Positions 46,645 through 58,973 are shown, counted from the first letter of the stretch. The stretch: DNA of 64,000 nt from Prosopocoilus inquinatus (GCA_036172665.1 CM069871.1:57162713-57226712); one strand, 5' to 3'. The notes: a model not told the origin generated them from the sequence alone. Made by a program: numbers and translations.

Positions 46645-47095
46645 GTTTTACATATTTCTCTCCATCTTTCTCTTTTCCGCGCTTAACTTCTTAGCTCTTC
46701 CCACTTCACTCCTCTCTTTTCCGTTGCTCCCCTTACTTCCTCTCTCCATGTTCTTCGTGGTCTTCCTCGACTTCGCTTTCTGTTCTTTCTTGCTTCATAC
46801 ACTCGTTTTACTAGTCCCAATCTTTGTATCTGTCTAAACCACCTCAACTGATTTTCCTCTATTTTTCCTTGCATGTTGTTTCCCGTATGTTATCATTTCT
46901 TATCCTGTCCAGTCATATTTTTCCTTCAATCTTTCTCAGGAAGTTCATTTCGGTACTTACTCTGTGATATCATGTTGTTATCCACCTTTCAGAACCATAT
47001 GTAAGTGTTGGTGTCGCCATCATTTTGAAAATTTTTAGTTTTGTTGGTTTTGGTATTTCTTTTTTGCCTGGGAATGTGTTCTTGATGCCATTATA
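46645..47095 (-). pseudogene. Non-LTR endonuclease-RT, C-terminal part (3' of the MITE-B insertion)
   Basis: Minus-strand reading gives MPTLTYG-like sequence after the MITE junction, and then 46874-46683: QLRWFRQIQRLGLVKRVYEA and RGRPRRTWREEV, the conserved tail of a common insect endonuclease-reverse transcriptase. It continues the remnant at 48399-50330; MITE-B separates the two. A near copy lies at 6137-6565. Confidence 0.75.
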
Positions 47096-48398
47096 CAGAG
47101 TATTCGTTTACTGTGTGCATTACTGTAATACGTCACCATAAATGGCAACGATTAAACTTATACGCCCTTAACACCAAGTTAATAGTTTTCGAGAAAAATG
47201 CATTGGAAGATTTTCACCAAACCGTTTGAGAATTGCTGGCATAGCTAACGACAGGATGGTACGCCGCCTTGCCTGTGTGAATGACGACCTGAATATAGGT
47301 CAGTGTTTTACGATGTCGTAAACGAACATCTGTTTGATTCGTATGAGGCATATTAATAGGTCGTAACAGTCGAAACATTTTAAACGCGCCCACAAAGCAC
47401 CTGGATTAATTAAAACAAGTGCCACATCGCTCCAAGTAATTACAATTTTAGGTATTTTCAAATTATAAACAGACGATTATAATTACTGCACAAAAAATGC
47501 GGATGAGTTAAATAATGACATCACCGTCATCGTTTTATTTCCGGATATTTACCCTCACAAGTAATAAATTACCTTTCCATTTTTAATTAAATAGATTAAG
47601 ATTCCTTTAGTTTAATAAAGAAATTTTAGAATAATGTTGTAATTTATCTACTGTTTGTACCTACAGTTTAAAATCGGCCGTATTACGTATTCACACTAGG
47701 CAGCATAAAATGTGCTCACTACCAATATGATTGACATTAAATTTACAATTTCTATTAATTCAATTATGAAATTCGGCTAAGTAAAACATTTTTAACGCGC
47801 TTGCATTGCAAATTCCAAAATTTACAAATTCTCGCATGCATTCGATAAAGTCGTAGTTTCGCATTTCTATTGATGCGTTTTATTACAATTTTTTGTGTTT
47901 TTACAACGGCGGCCGCTGTAACGCGTTTAAGGTGGGGCTGTATTACATTAGCGTTCTGCAGTTACGAAATATTTCACAAACGAAGATAGATTTTTGATTC
48001 ATAAAAACGCATATTAAGATCGTAATGGCATTTACAAAAAATGAAAAAAGAGATATGTTACTCTTGTACGAGGAAGTCCGCAGAAACGCACATAGGGCCC
48101 GGGCATTGTAATAAACGATATCAGTGATTTTTATTACGAAACGCTGGAGAATGAGTTTAAATGCGGGACTCTTTTTATGATCGGCGATGTGTGTGGGCAC
48201 ACCTACTGATTTCAGAGGAAGGCGTCAATGACCTTGCTGAATGTTTCTCTCTCGCACATTTCAGCAGTTTCAAACAAGTGGAACCTCCGAATTTTTTTGA
48301 CCATGATTCGGTAGCCACCCGAAAATACGCGCAGAAGGTAGCATTTCATGTACTTATACTGAGGTTTTTTTAATTGCACACAGTAAAAGAACATCCTG
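47096..48398. mobile_element. MITE-B, complete copy (1303 bp) inserted in a retroelement
   Basis: Left end CAGAGTATTCGTTTACTGTG, right end (other strand) CAGGATGTTCTTTTACTGTG, and TA on both sides. The retroelement reading frame continues on both sides, which shows MITE-B arrived second. It is close over its length to 6566-7854, and both are inserted at the same retroelement position. Confidence 0.85.
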
Positions 48399-50330
48399 TA
48401 GAGTTTTCCCCTTGCTTCTCTTCTCGCCCTAATTTCTTCGTCTAGCCTTGCATCCCTCGTCACAATTGCACCCGAATATTTGAAGCTATCTACTAGCAGT
48501 AACTTTTGTTCTCTTAGGTGTATCACTTACGTTTTGTTCTCCTTGCTTAAGATCATTGCCTTCGTTTTTTTCACGTTTATGCTCATGCTCATGCATTTCA
48601 AGCTTTCATTATACACCTTTACAAACCCAATAAAATCTTTCTCACTTTTCGCGTATCAATGGCGTATGTTCTCTCTGTTATTCCGACTCTCTCCATGTTC
48701 CGGTACCTTACCCAGTATTTGTTTGCTTGCCTTTTAGCTGTTTTTATGGCTTCATCAATTGTTACCAAGAACAAGACTTAGTATATACCCTTATCAGAGG
48801 CTTTTGATGTTTCATGTCTTACTCTAACATAATTTGTTGTTTGTCTGTACAGACACTTTATTCAATTTATTATCTTTCCATTAATTCCTCTGTTCTCCAG
48901 CATCCTCCAGATGTCTTCTCTGTCTATTTTGTCGAAAGCCTTTTCTAAATCGATGAAACACAGGTACTTCTTCTGCTTCCCTTAGAACTTCTTCGCTCAC
49001 TTCGCTCGCCCTTCTGTTTGATCTGAAATCAAATTGTGCGTCTCCTAAAAACAATGCCGTTATTCATTTGTTTTTCGTTTATTTTATTCTTAGTACGTCG
49101 TAGTTATCTGATTCATTTTTTTTTCTAACCAATTATTCTCTCTAGTTTTTTTTTTAATTTTCATTATTTTTTATGAAGGGTAGTAATACGTTGAAGTTTT
49201 TAAAAAGAGTGTCGTTAATCACGTACAGTTCAGCATTCGACTCGAATAAAAAAAAATACGACTGGGAAATGGTGAGTTTGAGAAAGAAAGTTCGCAATCC
49301 TGCTGCATTTTAAAGGCGAGTCTGACAGGTAAGTTGTGGAACCTCAGCCCGACAGTCACCAAGTAAATTATTTGGTAGCAGTAAGTTGTTTACGTTTCGT
49401 TTATTCTTAACGCCCCTTAACACGATTGCCCCCAAAACACAAAATTGTAACTTAATTCCTATCGTAATTTTTTTACGTACGTTTCACACCAGAACAGCCT
49501 CCCCCCTTCCCTAATCTCCACAGAGGTATCCCATATAAGAGCCAATTTCTGCTCTGCTTTGTGCATCGACTCGGACAGGCAAGTTGTAAGGCCCTTAAGT
49601 CTTCCATCACTCGGGCGTAGAGTTTTCCTACTACACTGAGTAGTATGATTCCTCGGAAATTGCTTTTTATGTACAGGTACTATGATTCCAACTTGCCACT
49701 CCTTTGATGCGATTCCTTCGTTGTATATTTTGTTCATCAGTATTTGTAATATTCTTACCATTTCTTTATTTCCGCCTTTTATCATTTATGTTGCTACGTT
49801 ATCTTATCCTGGCGCTTTGATTCTAAACACTTTTAAAATATCGCGACCTCGCCACATTACCGAGAATTCTAAAATCGACTTGCCTGCTTTCATTTTGTTT
49901 ATTGCCGCTTTGATTTCTTCTTCAGTTATCTCTTTTTCATGTTCGCCACTCTCTCTCCCTTTTGTCTGCTTTAGATTACTTGTTCTGTTTATTTGCGGTG
50001 TTATATTTCTCCCTTCTAACAAATTCTTGAAGTATTGCCTTCATCTTTCTTCTGTTAATTTTATCTCTTGTTCGTCTTTTATGTTTCTTCGTATGGTTTC
50101 CTTGTTTTTTCTTTGATTTCTCATCACTTCCTAGAACATTTTTTTTTATTTTGATTGTACGCTCTCCTCATATTTTTTCTCCAAACTCCATCCATATTGC
50201 CCTCTTCCATTTTTTATTAGGTCTTTTGACCACCTTCTTTTCTCTTTTCTATTCTTTGTAGTCCTGTTGTATCTTCTTGCTTAGGTAATTCTTCCAGTTT
50301 TTCTTTTTTGTTTATTTTTTTTTGTTTTGT
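48399..50330 (-). pseudogene. Non-LTR endonuclease-RT remnant, N-terminal and palm part
   Basis: Minus-strand pieces in order: INKMKAGKS (about 49900, start of RT), ILMNKIYNEGIASKEWQVGI with IVPVHKK (49720-49785), FIDLEKAFDKIDREDIWRML (about 48930), RQTTNYVRVRHETSKASDKG (about 48800), a decayed YADD region (TYAID, about 48660), and VDSFKYSGAIVTRDARLDEE (48480). This is the usual order of RT blocks in insect endonuclease-RT elements. Frames change many times, and about 49460-49690 holds unrelated or scrambled sequence. The 5' end near 50330 is approximate. Confidence 0.7.
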
Positions 50331-51949
50331 TTATAAACCAGCAACTCGCAGAAAACCCAGTTCAAAGGAGCTCAACACGATTCGAGCTGTGAAAATTCTG
50401 TATTTATTAAAAAAACAAGTTAATGGGAAAACTTTGTGACGACACACTTCTTTTACTTTACTTTTAAACACTTGTGAGTGATTAATAATTATTTTTTTAA
50501 CCAGAAGCAATGTACAAAAACTAAAAGAACAAAATTTAACTAAAAAAAGAAATCAAGAAAAACAAAGAAAACTAAGGCAAAAGAGTAAAGAAAGTTGAAA
50601 TTAAACAAAATAAAACATTATCTCTAAAACGCAAGATTTTAACAAAGAAAAACAGAGTAAAAAAACACATTTAATTTAAAGAAAACAGAGTTTAATTTAA
50701 AAGTAGATAACAAAGAAAACTAAATTGGACAAAAGGAATATAACTTACACATTAATAAATTCAACCCTAATTTAAAAAAAAAGTACATATTTTTATGGTC
50801 TTTACGTGTAAAGATACTACTATGTTTCAATTTGTGCGTTCGAAACTAATTTAGACATGTTTAGTTTTCTGTTTGCTGCAATAATGTCTCGCCGGGACGA
50901 TTGCGAGCGGGCACATAAAATTTAAACACACCGTACGGTGGATCCCTGCGTGAATGCCTTCGGGATTTATAAATACGAGAACGCAACCGTTTGTCTTGCT
51001 AAATACCCCCGGAGATACGCCTTCAAAAGTTTTATTACCGAAATAAAATCGAAGAAAATAAGAATGTCCCGTTGACAGAACACAGATTTAAATCGAATGT
51101 ATTTAGTGTTCTTTTCTAACTGCTTAATGCTGATTTAAATGCCATAAAGTAATGGACTTTTCACTAAAACGAAAATCGAGACAGGGAAATGCATTTTTGC
51201 AAAATGAAAAAGTTCACACTGCATTCTTAAGTTCGTTGGGCTTTAATCACAGATTCCTCACCTTAGATTTTTAAGGGAAAGAATTTAGACTAGAAATTAT
51301 ATATAATTGCGTTCCGTTTACAAAGCCACAAAGTCAGCAAAGACTTCGCACGGATTTGATAATGAGGTCGTAGTGTAACACAGAATTATTACGTAATCAA
51401 TGTTGTCATTTCAAAACTATAACGGGACCCAGTTAAGCGAGCATACGTCGACAAATAATTTTTGTGTATTTGTGCAATATGATGTAAACACAATTGATAT
51501 CGGTAAATAACCCAAGGCGAATCTCGGAAATCAATCGGTAAAACGGTTCATTGGTATCTTCCATCCAGCAGCAGACGTCATTACGTCTCCATCCCTGGAC
51601 TACAAGATCTACGCCGTCACCAAGAATCTCGTCGCCGCCTCGCCTCGCTGGAAGCAATCAAGACATCTCTGCAACCTTGAGTCGTCCAGCCCTGAAGCAT
51701 CTAAAAAACCAGAACGACGCTGAGACGGATCCTCTCAACAAGTCCACCGTATTTCAAGAGCCAGTGGATCTATTCTGTAACATTGATGTGGACTTGATGC
51801 GTATCAATTATTGCTATGTATTAAATGACCTTGCAAAATCAAGTAAATACGTATCTCTCTTCAATTGACGGTCGGCAATCCACTTGAATTGTTATGAAAT
51901 CGTATCAAGTTCTCTCCAATTTTTTAAGACCACATGAGTTGATATCCAT
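50331..51949. other. Unassigned stretch
   Basis: 50480-50780 is A-rich on the plus strand. 51545-51770 is GC-richer with an open frame (51551-51868, SSPPRLAGSNQDISATLSRP) without known domain. No gene was recognised. Confidence 0.45.
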
Positions 51950-53450
51950 ATCAATTTTGAAAACATGATAGTTGATCGGGTTTTTAGGACAAAAAAGATT
52001 CTAAATCATTCAGCTGACCAGTTTCGGTTTTTATTCTAAGCCTTCATCAGAGCCTGAAAGATAACAGTAAGATTCTATCAAATAATAATTAAAAAAGATT
52101 TTACCTTAGATTAAAAGAAAATCGGATAAACTGCAAGCCACCTTAAGATTTGGGGTATATTTACAAATAACAGCAAAAAGGGAAAACCAACAGTCACTCT
52201 AAGACTGATGATACAAAAATGTAAACACCTACGGTTCAATTAAAACATGTTTGAAGCAAAATTCATCAATAATGGAATGATTTTTAACAATTAACAATAA
52301 TTAATTAAGGATAAAACAAAGTTAAAATTAACGTTAGAAAACGTACGCCAAATGACAGACTGAAGCTGGGTTTTACTCAGCAACGCGACAAGTTAACCAA
52401 CATACAGGTTAGAGTAAAATTCCTCAAGTATTGGCCAACCTAAGAAAAACAACTTACTAACGATTGACAGTGTGATGTTTGATAAGGTTATGTTAAATGA
52501 TACTTAAATTTTGTGTATCGGTTCTTAAATTTATGGAATTTTTATTATTCTTTATATGAATCATTTCAGAGATTAATCTTTTTGTAAAGACCGGTTCATA
52601 ATCTAAAATTTTAGATGGATTGCAATCATATTTATGATTTCTCATTCTATGGCATAGTTTCTGTTTAGTTTGGCCAATATAAGAGGAATCGCACCCCATA
52701 CAATCTATTTTATAAACAATGTTACATTGATTAAGCAAAGAGGTTTTTGATTTAAGTTTTGAACATAAGCTGTTGGTTGATTTTAAGAAATAAAAAGCTA
52801 TTTTTGTTTGATTGTTGTTTAAGATTCTGGCAATGTTATAAGATAAAGTTAGGCAAAAAAAGGAATTTTGAAATATTTAACTTGATTTTGAGACTCTATT
52901 ATTTCTGATTGTGAAGTATTGGGTCTGACACTCAACAGATGGGCAATGAGTTTTTTTAGATAGCCATTTTGTAGAGCCAGTTTTTGAATGATAGTAAAAT
53001 TCTTTTGCCACAAATTGAGATCAGAAAGCTCCATGACCCTGTGTTTTAAAGACTTTAAAACTGCCAGTTTTTGGTTTAAAGGGTGTACAGAATGGTAATT
53101 AATTATTCTGCCAGCATGAGTAGGCTTTATGAATCAATCAGTGATAAGCTTACCATTGTCAAGCAACACATCCAAGAAGGGAAGTTTTTTATTATTTTCT
53201 ATTTCAATAGTCAATTTTAATTCATCACAAAACTCGTTAAACTTTGACAAAATCCAACCCACAGAATCACTAGGAATGCTAGTAACGATATCATCGACAT
53301 AACAATATAAAAAAGGAATAGGAAACGGTAAGTTGTGTACAACAGAATTGAGCAGTTTGTTCATTTTTGTATCTACCAGTCTGAGACTGACTGTTGCTTT
53401 TGCTTTTTTTACAGCGGCTGTTATTTGTAAATTTACCCCAAATCTTAAGA
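51950..53450 (-). pseudogene. Penelope-like element: RT end, linker and GIY-YIG endonuclease, 5'-truncated
   Basis: Minus strand. 53364-53134: PFPIPFLYCYVDDIVTSIPS, the RT catalytic block with YVDD, then KKLPFLDVLLDNG. 53034-52849: a linker with ALQNGYLKKLIAHLLSVRPN. 52738-52493: NIVYKIDCMGCDSSYIGQTK, the GIY-YIG endonuclease signature with its CxxC. Stops and shifts separate the parts and the RT fingers are missing. Downstream (52180-51950) is the terminal repeat, with a hammerhead-like motif. An inverted copy of that repeat begins at about 53405 upstream, the arrangement often seen in Penelope insertions. Confidence 0.85.
52015..52060 (-). ncRNA. Hammerhead-like motif in the Penelope terminal repeat
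   Basis: Minus strand: CTGATGA, AAGGCTTAG...ACC, GAAAC, then TGGTC. Core parts occur in hammerhead order and a GTC is present, but stem II is only GG/CC and an extra A follows the core. Penelope-like elements are known to carry hammerheads in their terminal repeats, which supports the reading. Confidence 0.45.
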
Positions 53451-53564
53451 TGGTTTGTAGTTTATCCGATTTTGTTTTAATCTGAGCTAAAATCTTTTTT
53501 AATTATTATTTGATAGAATCTTACTGTTACCTTTTAGGCTCTGATAAAAATTTAGAATAAAAAC
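53405..53564 (+). repeat. Inverted copy of the Penelope terminal repeat, left part
   Basis: It reads as the reverse complement of about 52020-52200 (TTTGATAGAATCTTACTGTTA, GGCTCTGAT, TTAGAATAAAAAC). It continues at 57035 after the inserted hAT-type element. The core has mutated to CTGATAA here. Confidence 0.8.
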
Positions 53565-53630
53565 TAGGGATACCGATACCCGATAAGTTTACTACCCGGG
53601 TACCCGTTATTGATACCCGGGTAGTTACCC

Positions 53631-56600
53631 TTTTTTTTTTAGAGGACGGGGAATCTTCAAAAGACATCCAACGTCAAATCTACGGGTCGGACGTATTGGA
53701 TTCACCCAGCTCTATGTCGGACGCCTACCAACTAAACCCCTTTCCTCTTCTTGTTCACTCAGGGCAGAGAGTACCGCCTCTCGGCATTTCTTCCTCTGCC
53801 CCTGTGGACATCAACTGCCCATTGTCTCTCTTTTATCCTGCCAGTTCTCTAGCTCTTGCTCCTCCTCTTTTCTATCCTTCTTTCTGCTCCTCTTCGTTCC
53901 TCTTCTTAGTCTTCACATCCTCCTCCCCTTCACTCCGTTCTCGTCCGGTTTTTCCTCCTCTTCCTTTCCCCTTCTGTCCCCTCTTCCTTTCCTCTTCTTC
54001 TGCTCCTTCATTGCTCTTTGCTCTCTTCGTCCTGCCCCAATACTATCATCCTTCCTCGGTTTGCCACTCCTCTTTGCATTTCATGCACATTATATTTCTC
54101 AGCATGCTCAATATACTGCTTAGTGTGGTCCGTCCATTTAGCATTTGCTGGGCGATGGAGTTTGCTGTTATTTCCTCACCAATTTCCGTTCCAGCTCGAA
54201 AGCGTGCCTCATGCCATCTTGGGCACTTGAAAATCGTATGGTACGGCGTGTCGCTTGTTTCGTCGCAGTATTTACACATTGCAGTCTTTCTTTTCTTGTA
54301 CTCCAAAAGGTAAGAGCCAAAACAGCCGTGACCCGAGATAGCCTGTGCGATGTAGTAGTCGACCTCGCCCTCCTTCCTACTACACCACCCCTCTACGTCC
54401 CTTATAAAAACCTTGGCCCATCCTTCGTATGTAGCCCGCCTCTGCTGCCAATTCTCATATAGTTCTTTCCTTGCCTGTTCCCTGCGGTTTTGGCCGCCAG
54501 CGTAGATTTTGGCTCGCACTTCAGCCTGCAGTGCCATAGGTGGAATATCGGCAATTACTAGGACGGCCTCAATAGAGATAGTCCTACAGGCAGAGACTAC
54601 CCTAATTGCCGCGAGTCTGTTTACTCTGTCGATTATGGCCTCATAATGCTTGTAATTCATTGCTCGAGACCAAATCGGGGCCGCATACAGAATAGCGGAA
54701 GAAACAACAGCTGCCAGTAACCTCCGCTTCCTCTGGCCGGGTCCACCTACGTTTGGCATGATTCTGGCCAACGCCGCGTATGTTTTCATCGCCTTTGCCG
54801 CCGTGTTTTTGACATGTGCGGTCATATTCGTATTACGTAACTCCGAGGTATTTTAGCTGGCTTTTGGATTCAATGTTGGCGTCGCCCATTCTAACTGTAA
54901 CGTGCTTCGAGCTTCTCTTGCCCGTCAGGATCATCACCTCAGTTTTATGAAAAGCTAGGTTCAGTTTCATCTTCTTTAGTCTCTCACTGACCCTCTCTAC
55001 TGCGATCGCCAGTCTCTCCTCCAGTATAGTTTCAGTCTTTCCACTGACCTCTATCGCCAAATCATCCGCATAGGCAGTTAAGGAGGACCCCGTCCCCAGC
55101 TCTGACTCCAATATCTCGTTGTACAAGACGTTCCAAAGGGTACAGACCCTTACGGCATCCGCATGTCAAGGTAAACCTATTTCCTTCATGCGTCACTATT
55201 TCTCTTCCAGTCAGATACGAGTGTAATATCTTTCTGATATTATAGCTAACCTTGTATTTGTACAGTGCGGCAGAAATGCCCCTCCAAGACACCGTGTTAA
55301 AGGCATTCTGTATATCTAGGGTTACCAATATGCTGTAATGTCTGTTTTGGTCTGCCTTCTCGTTGATTAGCTGGACCATGCTCTGCACCTGCCTCAGAGC
55401 TGTCATGGTGGACCTTCCAGCTCTGAAGCCATGTTGGCATTCGTGTAGTGTGGTATTTTGGTTCAGTTCCTCAACGAGCCTGGTTTTAATCATGGTTTCT
55501 AGGACCTTACCCATTACGTCCAGGAGACATAGCGGTCTGTACGTGGTTTCTTCCGCGTCTGTTTTCTTGGGTTTTTCAACCATCACTAGCCTTGCCTCCT
55601 TCCACATGCTCGGGAAAAGCTAGTTACCCCTCCTTCCATGTTTTGTTGAACATGTCCAGGTACAACCGCGGTACTGCCAAAGCAGTGGCTTTGACTACCT
55701 CGGCCGGAATACCGTCAGGACCGGGTGCCTTAGCGGTCTTGATACGCCCCACCGCTTTTACGAGCGCATCCTCCGTAAAGGGAGCATCCTCTGTCTCTTG
55801 CGGTTTCCTTCTGCCCGTAATCCATCCTTCCTCTCTTTGATCTGGAAAGAGCTTCCGAATCTCGTTTCCAAGTTTTTCTGTGCTCATCTGCTGGCTTGGC
55901 TTTAAGTTCAACTTTTTCATTACCAATTTATATGCCTTGCCCCACACGTTGTTCTGTAGTTCTTCTCTGAGGCCATCCCAGTATTTCGTCTTGCTTCTCC
56001 GTATCTCTTTCTTTAAGTTGGTTTTAGCTAGCCTATATTCCCTCCAGGCGTCGAGACGCAGGTTTTCATCTACTGATCTCTGTAGACGGGTCGCTTTCCT
56101 TCTACTCGCAACTGAAATTTTCCTAAGGTTTGCAATTTCCTCGGTCCACCAGTAGGCCGGGTTTTTCCGGCGATTATCAGATTTTCTGATAAGGTGCCTA
56201 TTACACAGCCCCGTGAGGAATTTAACAATTCTTCCCGGTCCCAGGACTTCGTCGCAGCGGGCTCTCGTCTTGTAGTCCCTGACGAACGCTTCGCGGTGAT
56301 GAAGAGTAACTCGCCATCCTTTATTTCCTTTGCTCTTGTTCATCTCAGCCTTCATGTCGTGGTCTTGGTCGTGTACCTCAAAGGTAATAATTTTATGGTC
56401 GCTGAGGCTCTCCAAGTCCTCAGCTATCTTCTAATCTTTAACATTTCTAGCAATGCCCTGAGTCGCGATAGTGAGGTCAATGTATGAACTGTCACGCAAG
56501 CTTTGGAAAGTAGGGGTAGTTCCTTGGTTTAGGATCACCAGCATTCTAGCTTTAAAGTCGCCAGTCACTGTGCATTCTCTATTTGCGGCTATAATCTTGT

Positions 56601-56676
56601 TTTCTATTGTTTCCAGAAATCTTTTGAATTCTGCAATTGGTTTATTAGGGGACGTGTAACAATTAAAGACAACACA
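53631..56676 (-). mobile_element. R1-clade non-LTR retrotransposon, 5'-truncated, 16-bp TSD
   Basis: It is flanked by identical ACCCGGGTAGTTACCC at 53615-53630 and 56677-56692. A poly(T) of ten at 53631-53640 is the poly(A) tail of the minus-strand element. The 5' end lies within the endonuclease domain, so the element is 5'-truncated at about 3 kb. Confidence 0.9.
54046..56670 (-). pseudogene. R1-clade ORF2 (endonuclease end, RT, CCHC), at least three frameshifts
   Basis: The protein would nick target DNA and copy the RNA in place. Minus strand order: endonuclease tail with FNCYTSPNKPIAEF (56670), VTGDFKA and LSDHKIITFEV (56410); linker; first RT block TAKAPGPDGIPAEVVKATAL (about 55690); a shift near 55620; YRPLCLLDVMGKVLETMI, HGFRAGRSTM and LVTLDIQNAFNTVSW (55540-55300); a shift near 55140; TAYADDLAIEV (catalytic, 55080), LKYLGVT; a shift near 54830; then the thumb and a C-terminal C-x2-C-x8-H-x4-C finger CKYCDETSDTPYHTIFKC (about 54270). 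The finger and block order are typical of the R1 clade. A full R1-type element also has a gag ORF, absent here. Confidence 0.88.
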
Positions 56677-57034
56677 ACCCGGGTAGTTACCCGATACCCG
56701 GTAAGTACCCGTTACCCGACAAGTACCCGGGTATCCGATAAGTACTCGATATCCGACAACTACTTGGCTATCCGATAAGTATCGACTAACAATTTAAAAA
56801 GCCAGTATAGAATTATCTGAAGTAGTTGACGCTCATTCGAGCAAAATGTTAATGTAGGTCACATCAGGCAAAATGAAATGAAGACTTCTTGGTTGTTTGG
56901 CAATTTCGGAATATCGGATAACGGGTAATTATCGGGTATCGGGTAGTTATCAGGTAACGGGTATTCAAAAAGAGGAACCGGTTCCGTCTAAATAAACGGG
57001 CACCCGGGTACTCGGGTACCCGTCGTCATACCTA

Positions 57035-57115
57035 ATAAACACCGAAACTGGGTAGCTGAATAATTTAGAATCTTGTTTGTCCTAAAAACCCGATCAACTA
57101 CCACGTTTTCAAAAT
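57035..57115 (+). repeat. Inverted copy of the Penelope terminal repeat, right part
   Basis: CCGAAACTGGGTAGCTGAAT and CCTAAAAACCCGATCAACTA continue the copy from 53564 and mirror 51950-52030. Together with 51950 this bounds the Penelope insertion. Confidence 0.8.
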
Positions 57116-58261
57116 TTAATAAACAGGACGCCAATTTCATTTATTTATCCATATCAATGTGATGGAATAGCCCTGAATATGTTCGACCCGAGAAGGCTAC
57201 CTTGTTTGCGACGAATACTAAAAAAAAACCTCGGTCCTTATTATCTGTTACATCTGTCATTAAAGTCACAGTTAAAATTAGTCAATAGTAATTACCGTCA
57301 TTGATTTTCGTGCAACATATTTCCACTAAGCATTTATTTAAAAAAAAAAATTGTCAAAATTCACCCTGAATAATACATACCTGCCTATATCACGATTGTC
57401 TCCGTGACGGCGACGTATTATCTGAGGATGAAGCAGTAAAACTTATTCGTTTTCAAAGGATGATTTCACACTCCACCGAACCTACTAACTTTTGTATTTA
57501 CCTCAATTGGTTTTCTTGGAACTAAGGGAATTCAAATTTCTTAATTTATATTTATTAGCTTTATCCGGAAAATCGAAATCAAACCACATTGAAAATTGAA
57601 ATTAACACCATCATTCGTATAATGGAAACAATGTAGAGTAAATATACGCATACGCAAATATGTAAAATGAAAACAAATAGGTGGATAGTACTCAGACTAT
57701 ATTGATTTATATCGTTATTTAAAATTGTTAGTAAATTAATTTTAAAAAATAAATACTTTTTTCATAACAGTCTAATGAAGTAATTTAAAACAAAAACCGC
57801 AAATGCGAAAATTTTCTAATATTGTTCAATTTATTAAAAAATTTAATAAGAGCGAGGTTGGTAAAGCTGAATTGTGGACAAGGTTGTCTCGATCAAACCC
57901 CGGGGGGATTGGATTTGGAAACGTCACATCACAAAATCCAATTTTCATTTTGTTTAAATTCGTGGATTAAATGAACAAGATCTCAGAATTTATTCCAATT
58001 CTGGTGAATAGATTAAACTTTACGAGACAGATTAAGTCTCATTCTCTTTACTTCGTTGTTCTGGATAGAAATTTCGTATGACGTCACAGTTACTCTGTGG
58101 GAGAGGGGGAAGTCCAAACTACAGGTTTAAGTGGGAACGAAATAACTTGTTAGGTGCAATATCGATTTTACCAACCTCGAATATCACTCTAGGTCACACC
58201 ATCGCTTGGTCAGTTTTTTATCTAGAATTGTATGACGAATCACAAATTGCAATCAACTGTC
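57116..58261. other. Unassigned stretch
   Basis: No gene or repeat recognised. AT-rich. Confidence 0.5.
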
Positions 58262-58356
58262 TTGTTTGTAAGTACAAAGTTTTTTTAAACATGAACCGGA
58301 CAGAAAATGAAGGGAAAACACTCAACGTTTCGCTATAGATTTATAGCTTCGTCAGG
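58262..58356 (-). repeat. One arm of the palindrome family, with hammerhead-like core
   Basis: It matches one arm of 13023-13206: AAGTACAAAG, GAACCGGACAG, AGGGAAAACACTC, CGTTTCGCTATAG. On the minus strand CTGACGA (58355-58349), hairpin AGCTAT/ATAGC and GAAACG are kept. The opposite arm is missing. Confidence 0.7.
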
Positions 58357-58482
58357 AGTGAAAAAAAAGTAAATAAACAAGTTGTCAAGAGAAACAAGTC
58401 GTCAAGAGAAACGAAAAGGTAACATGATTTTAAACTAAAATACGAGTTAATAACTAAAGTAAAGCAGACTGTGGTTTAAGAA

Positions 58483-58580
58483 ATAATTGAAAATTAATCT
58501 CCGCCCACAATAATTTTATATCCTTATATCCTGTTTTACGGATATAAAATTATTGTGGGCGGAGATTAATTTTCAATTAT
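58483..58580. repeat. Perfect 41-bp inverted repeat with 16-bp loop
   Basis: 58483-58523 (ATAATTGAAAATTAATCTCC...) and 58540-58580 are exact reverse complements, including the GC-rich part CCGCCCACAATAATT. The phrase AAAATACGAGTT occurs just before (about 58437) and just after (about 58582). Confidence 0.9.
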
Positions 58581-58973
58581 AAAATACGAGTTGTCCGGAA
58601 TAAAGGTAAAAGTAACTTCAATTATTGTCTTGTTTGTGTTTGACTATCGAATATGTGCAAATTAATGTCGCGGAAAATTTTGTTTTCAATAATCAATTTT
58701 TTATCCGTATTGGCATGTTTAGATTTTCTATAAAACCATTTAAAATTTACGGAAATAATTAAACATTACGTGTATGTAATCAGCACGTAATCGCATTCCA
58801 ATCGTAGCAGGTGTTGTAAGCTTCGTAAAGCCTACATCTCGGCAAAAAACAACGCGCGGTTTGGGAAACTGAAGCCCTCATTCGCAAACCTTTTGCAAAC
58901 TCAAGTGTTAATTCGCAACCTAGTTAAGTAAGCATACTTTTATAAACAAACGCGTTAACTAAATTATTAGTTC
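58581..58973. other. Unassigned spacer
   Basis: No gene or repeat recognised. Confidence 0.45.

Larger units (their letters stand above)
53565..57034. mobile_element. TACCCG-rich hAT-type MITE, split by a retrotransposon
   Basis: The ends TAGGGATACC and (other strand) TAGGTATGAC are hAT-like. The flanks ATAAAAAC (53557-53564) and ATAAACAC (57035-57042) form an 8-bp TSD with one mismatch. The element proper (53565-53630 plus 56677-57034) is made of TACCCG, TACCCGGGTA and TATCCGATAAG-type motifs. It is inserted in a Penelope terminal repeat. Confidence 0.8.

Noticed and set aside
53696..54313. 205-residue serine/proline-rich open frame
   Set aside because: Antisense to the 3' part of the R1-clade ORF; a composition effect.
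56677..57030. TACCCG motifs as an interstitial telomere array
   Set aside because: The motifs are irregular, occur in both orientations and are bounded by hAT-type ends with an 8-bp duplication, so a MITE explains them better.
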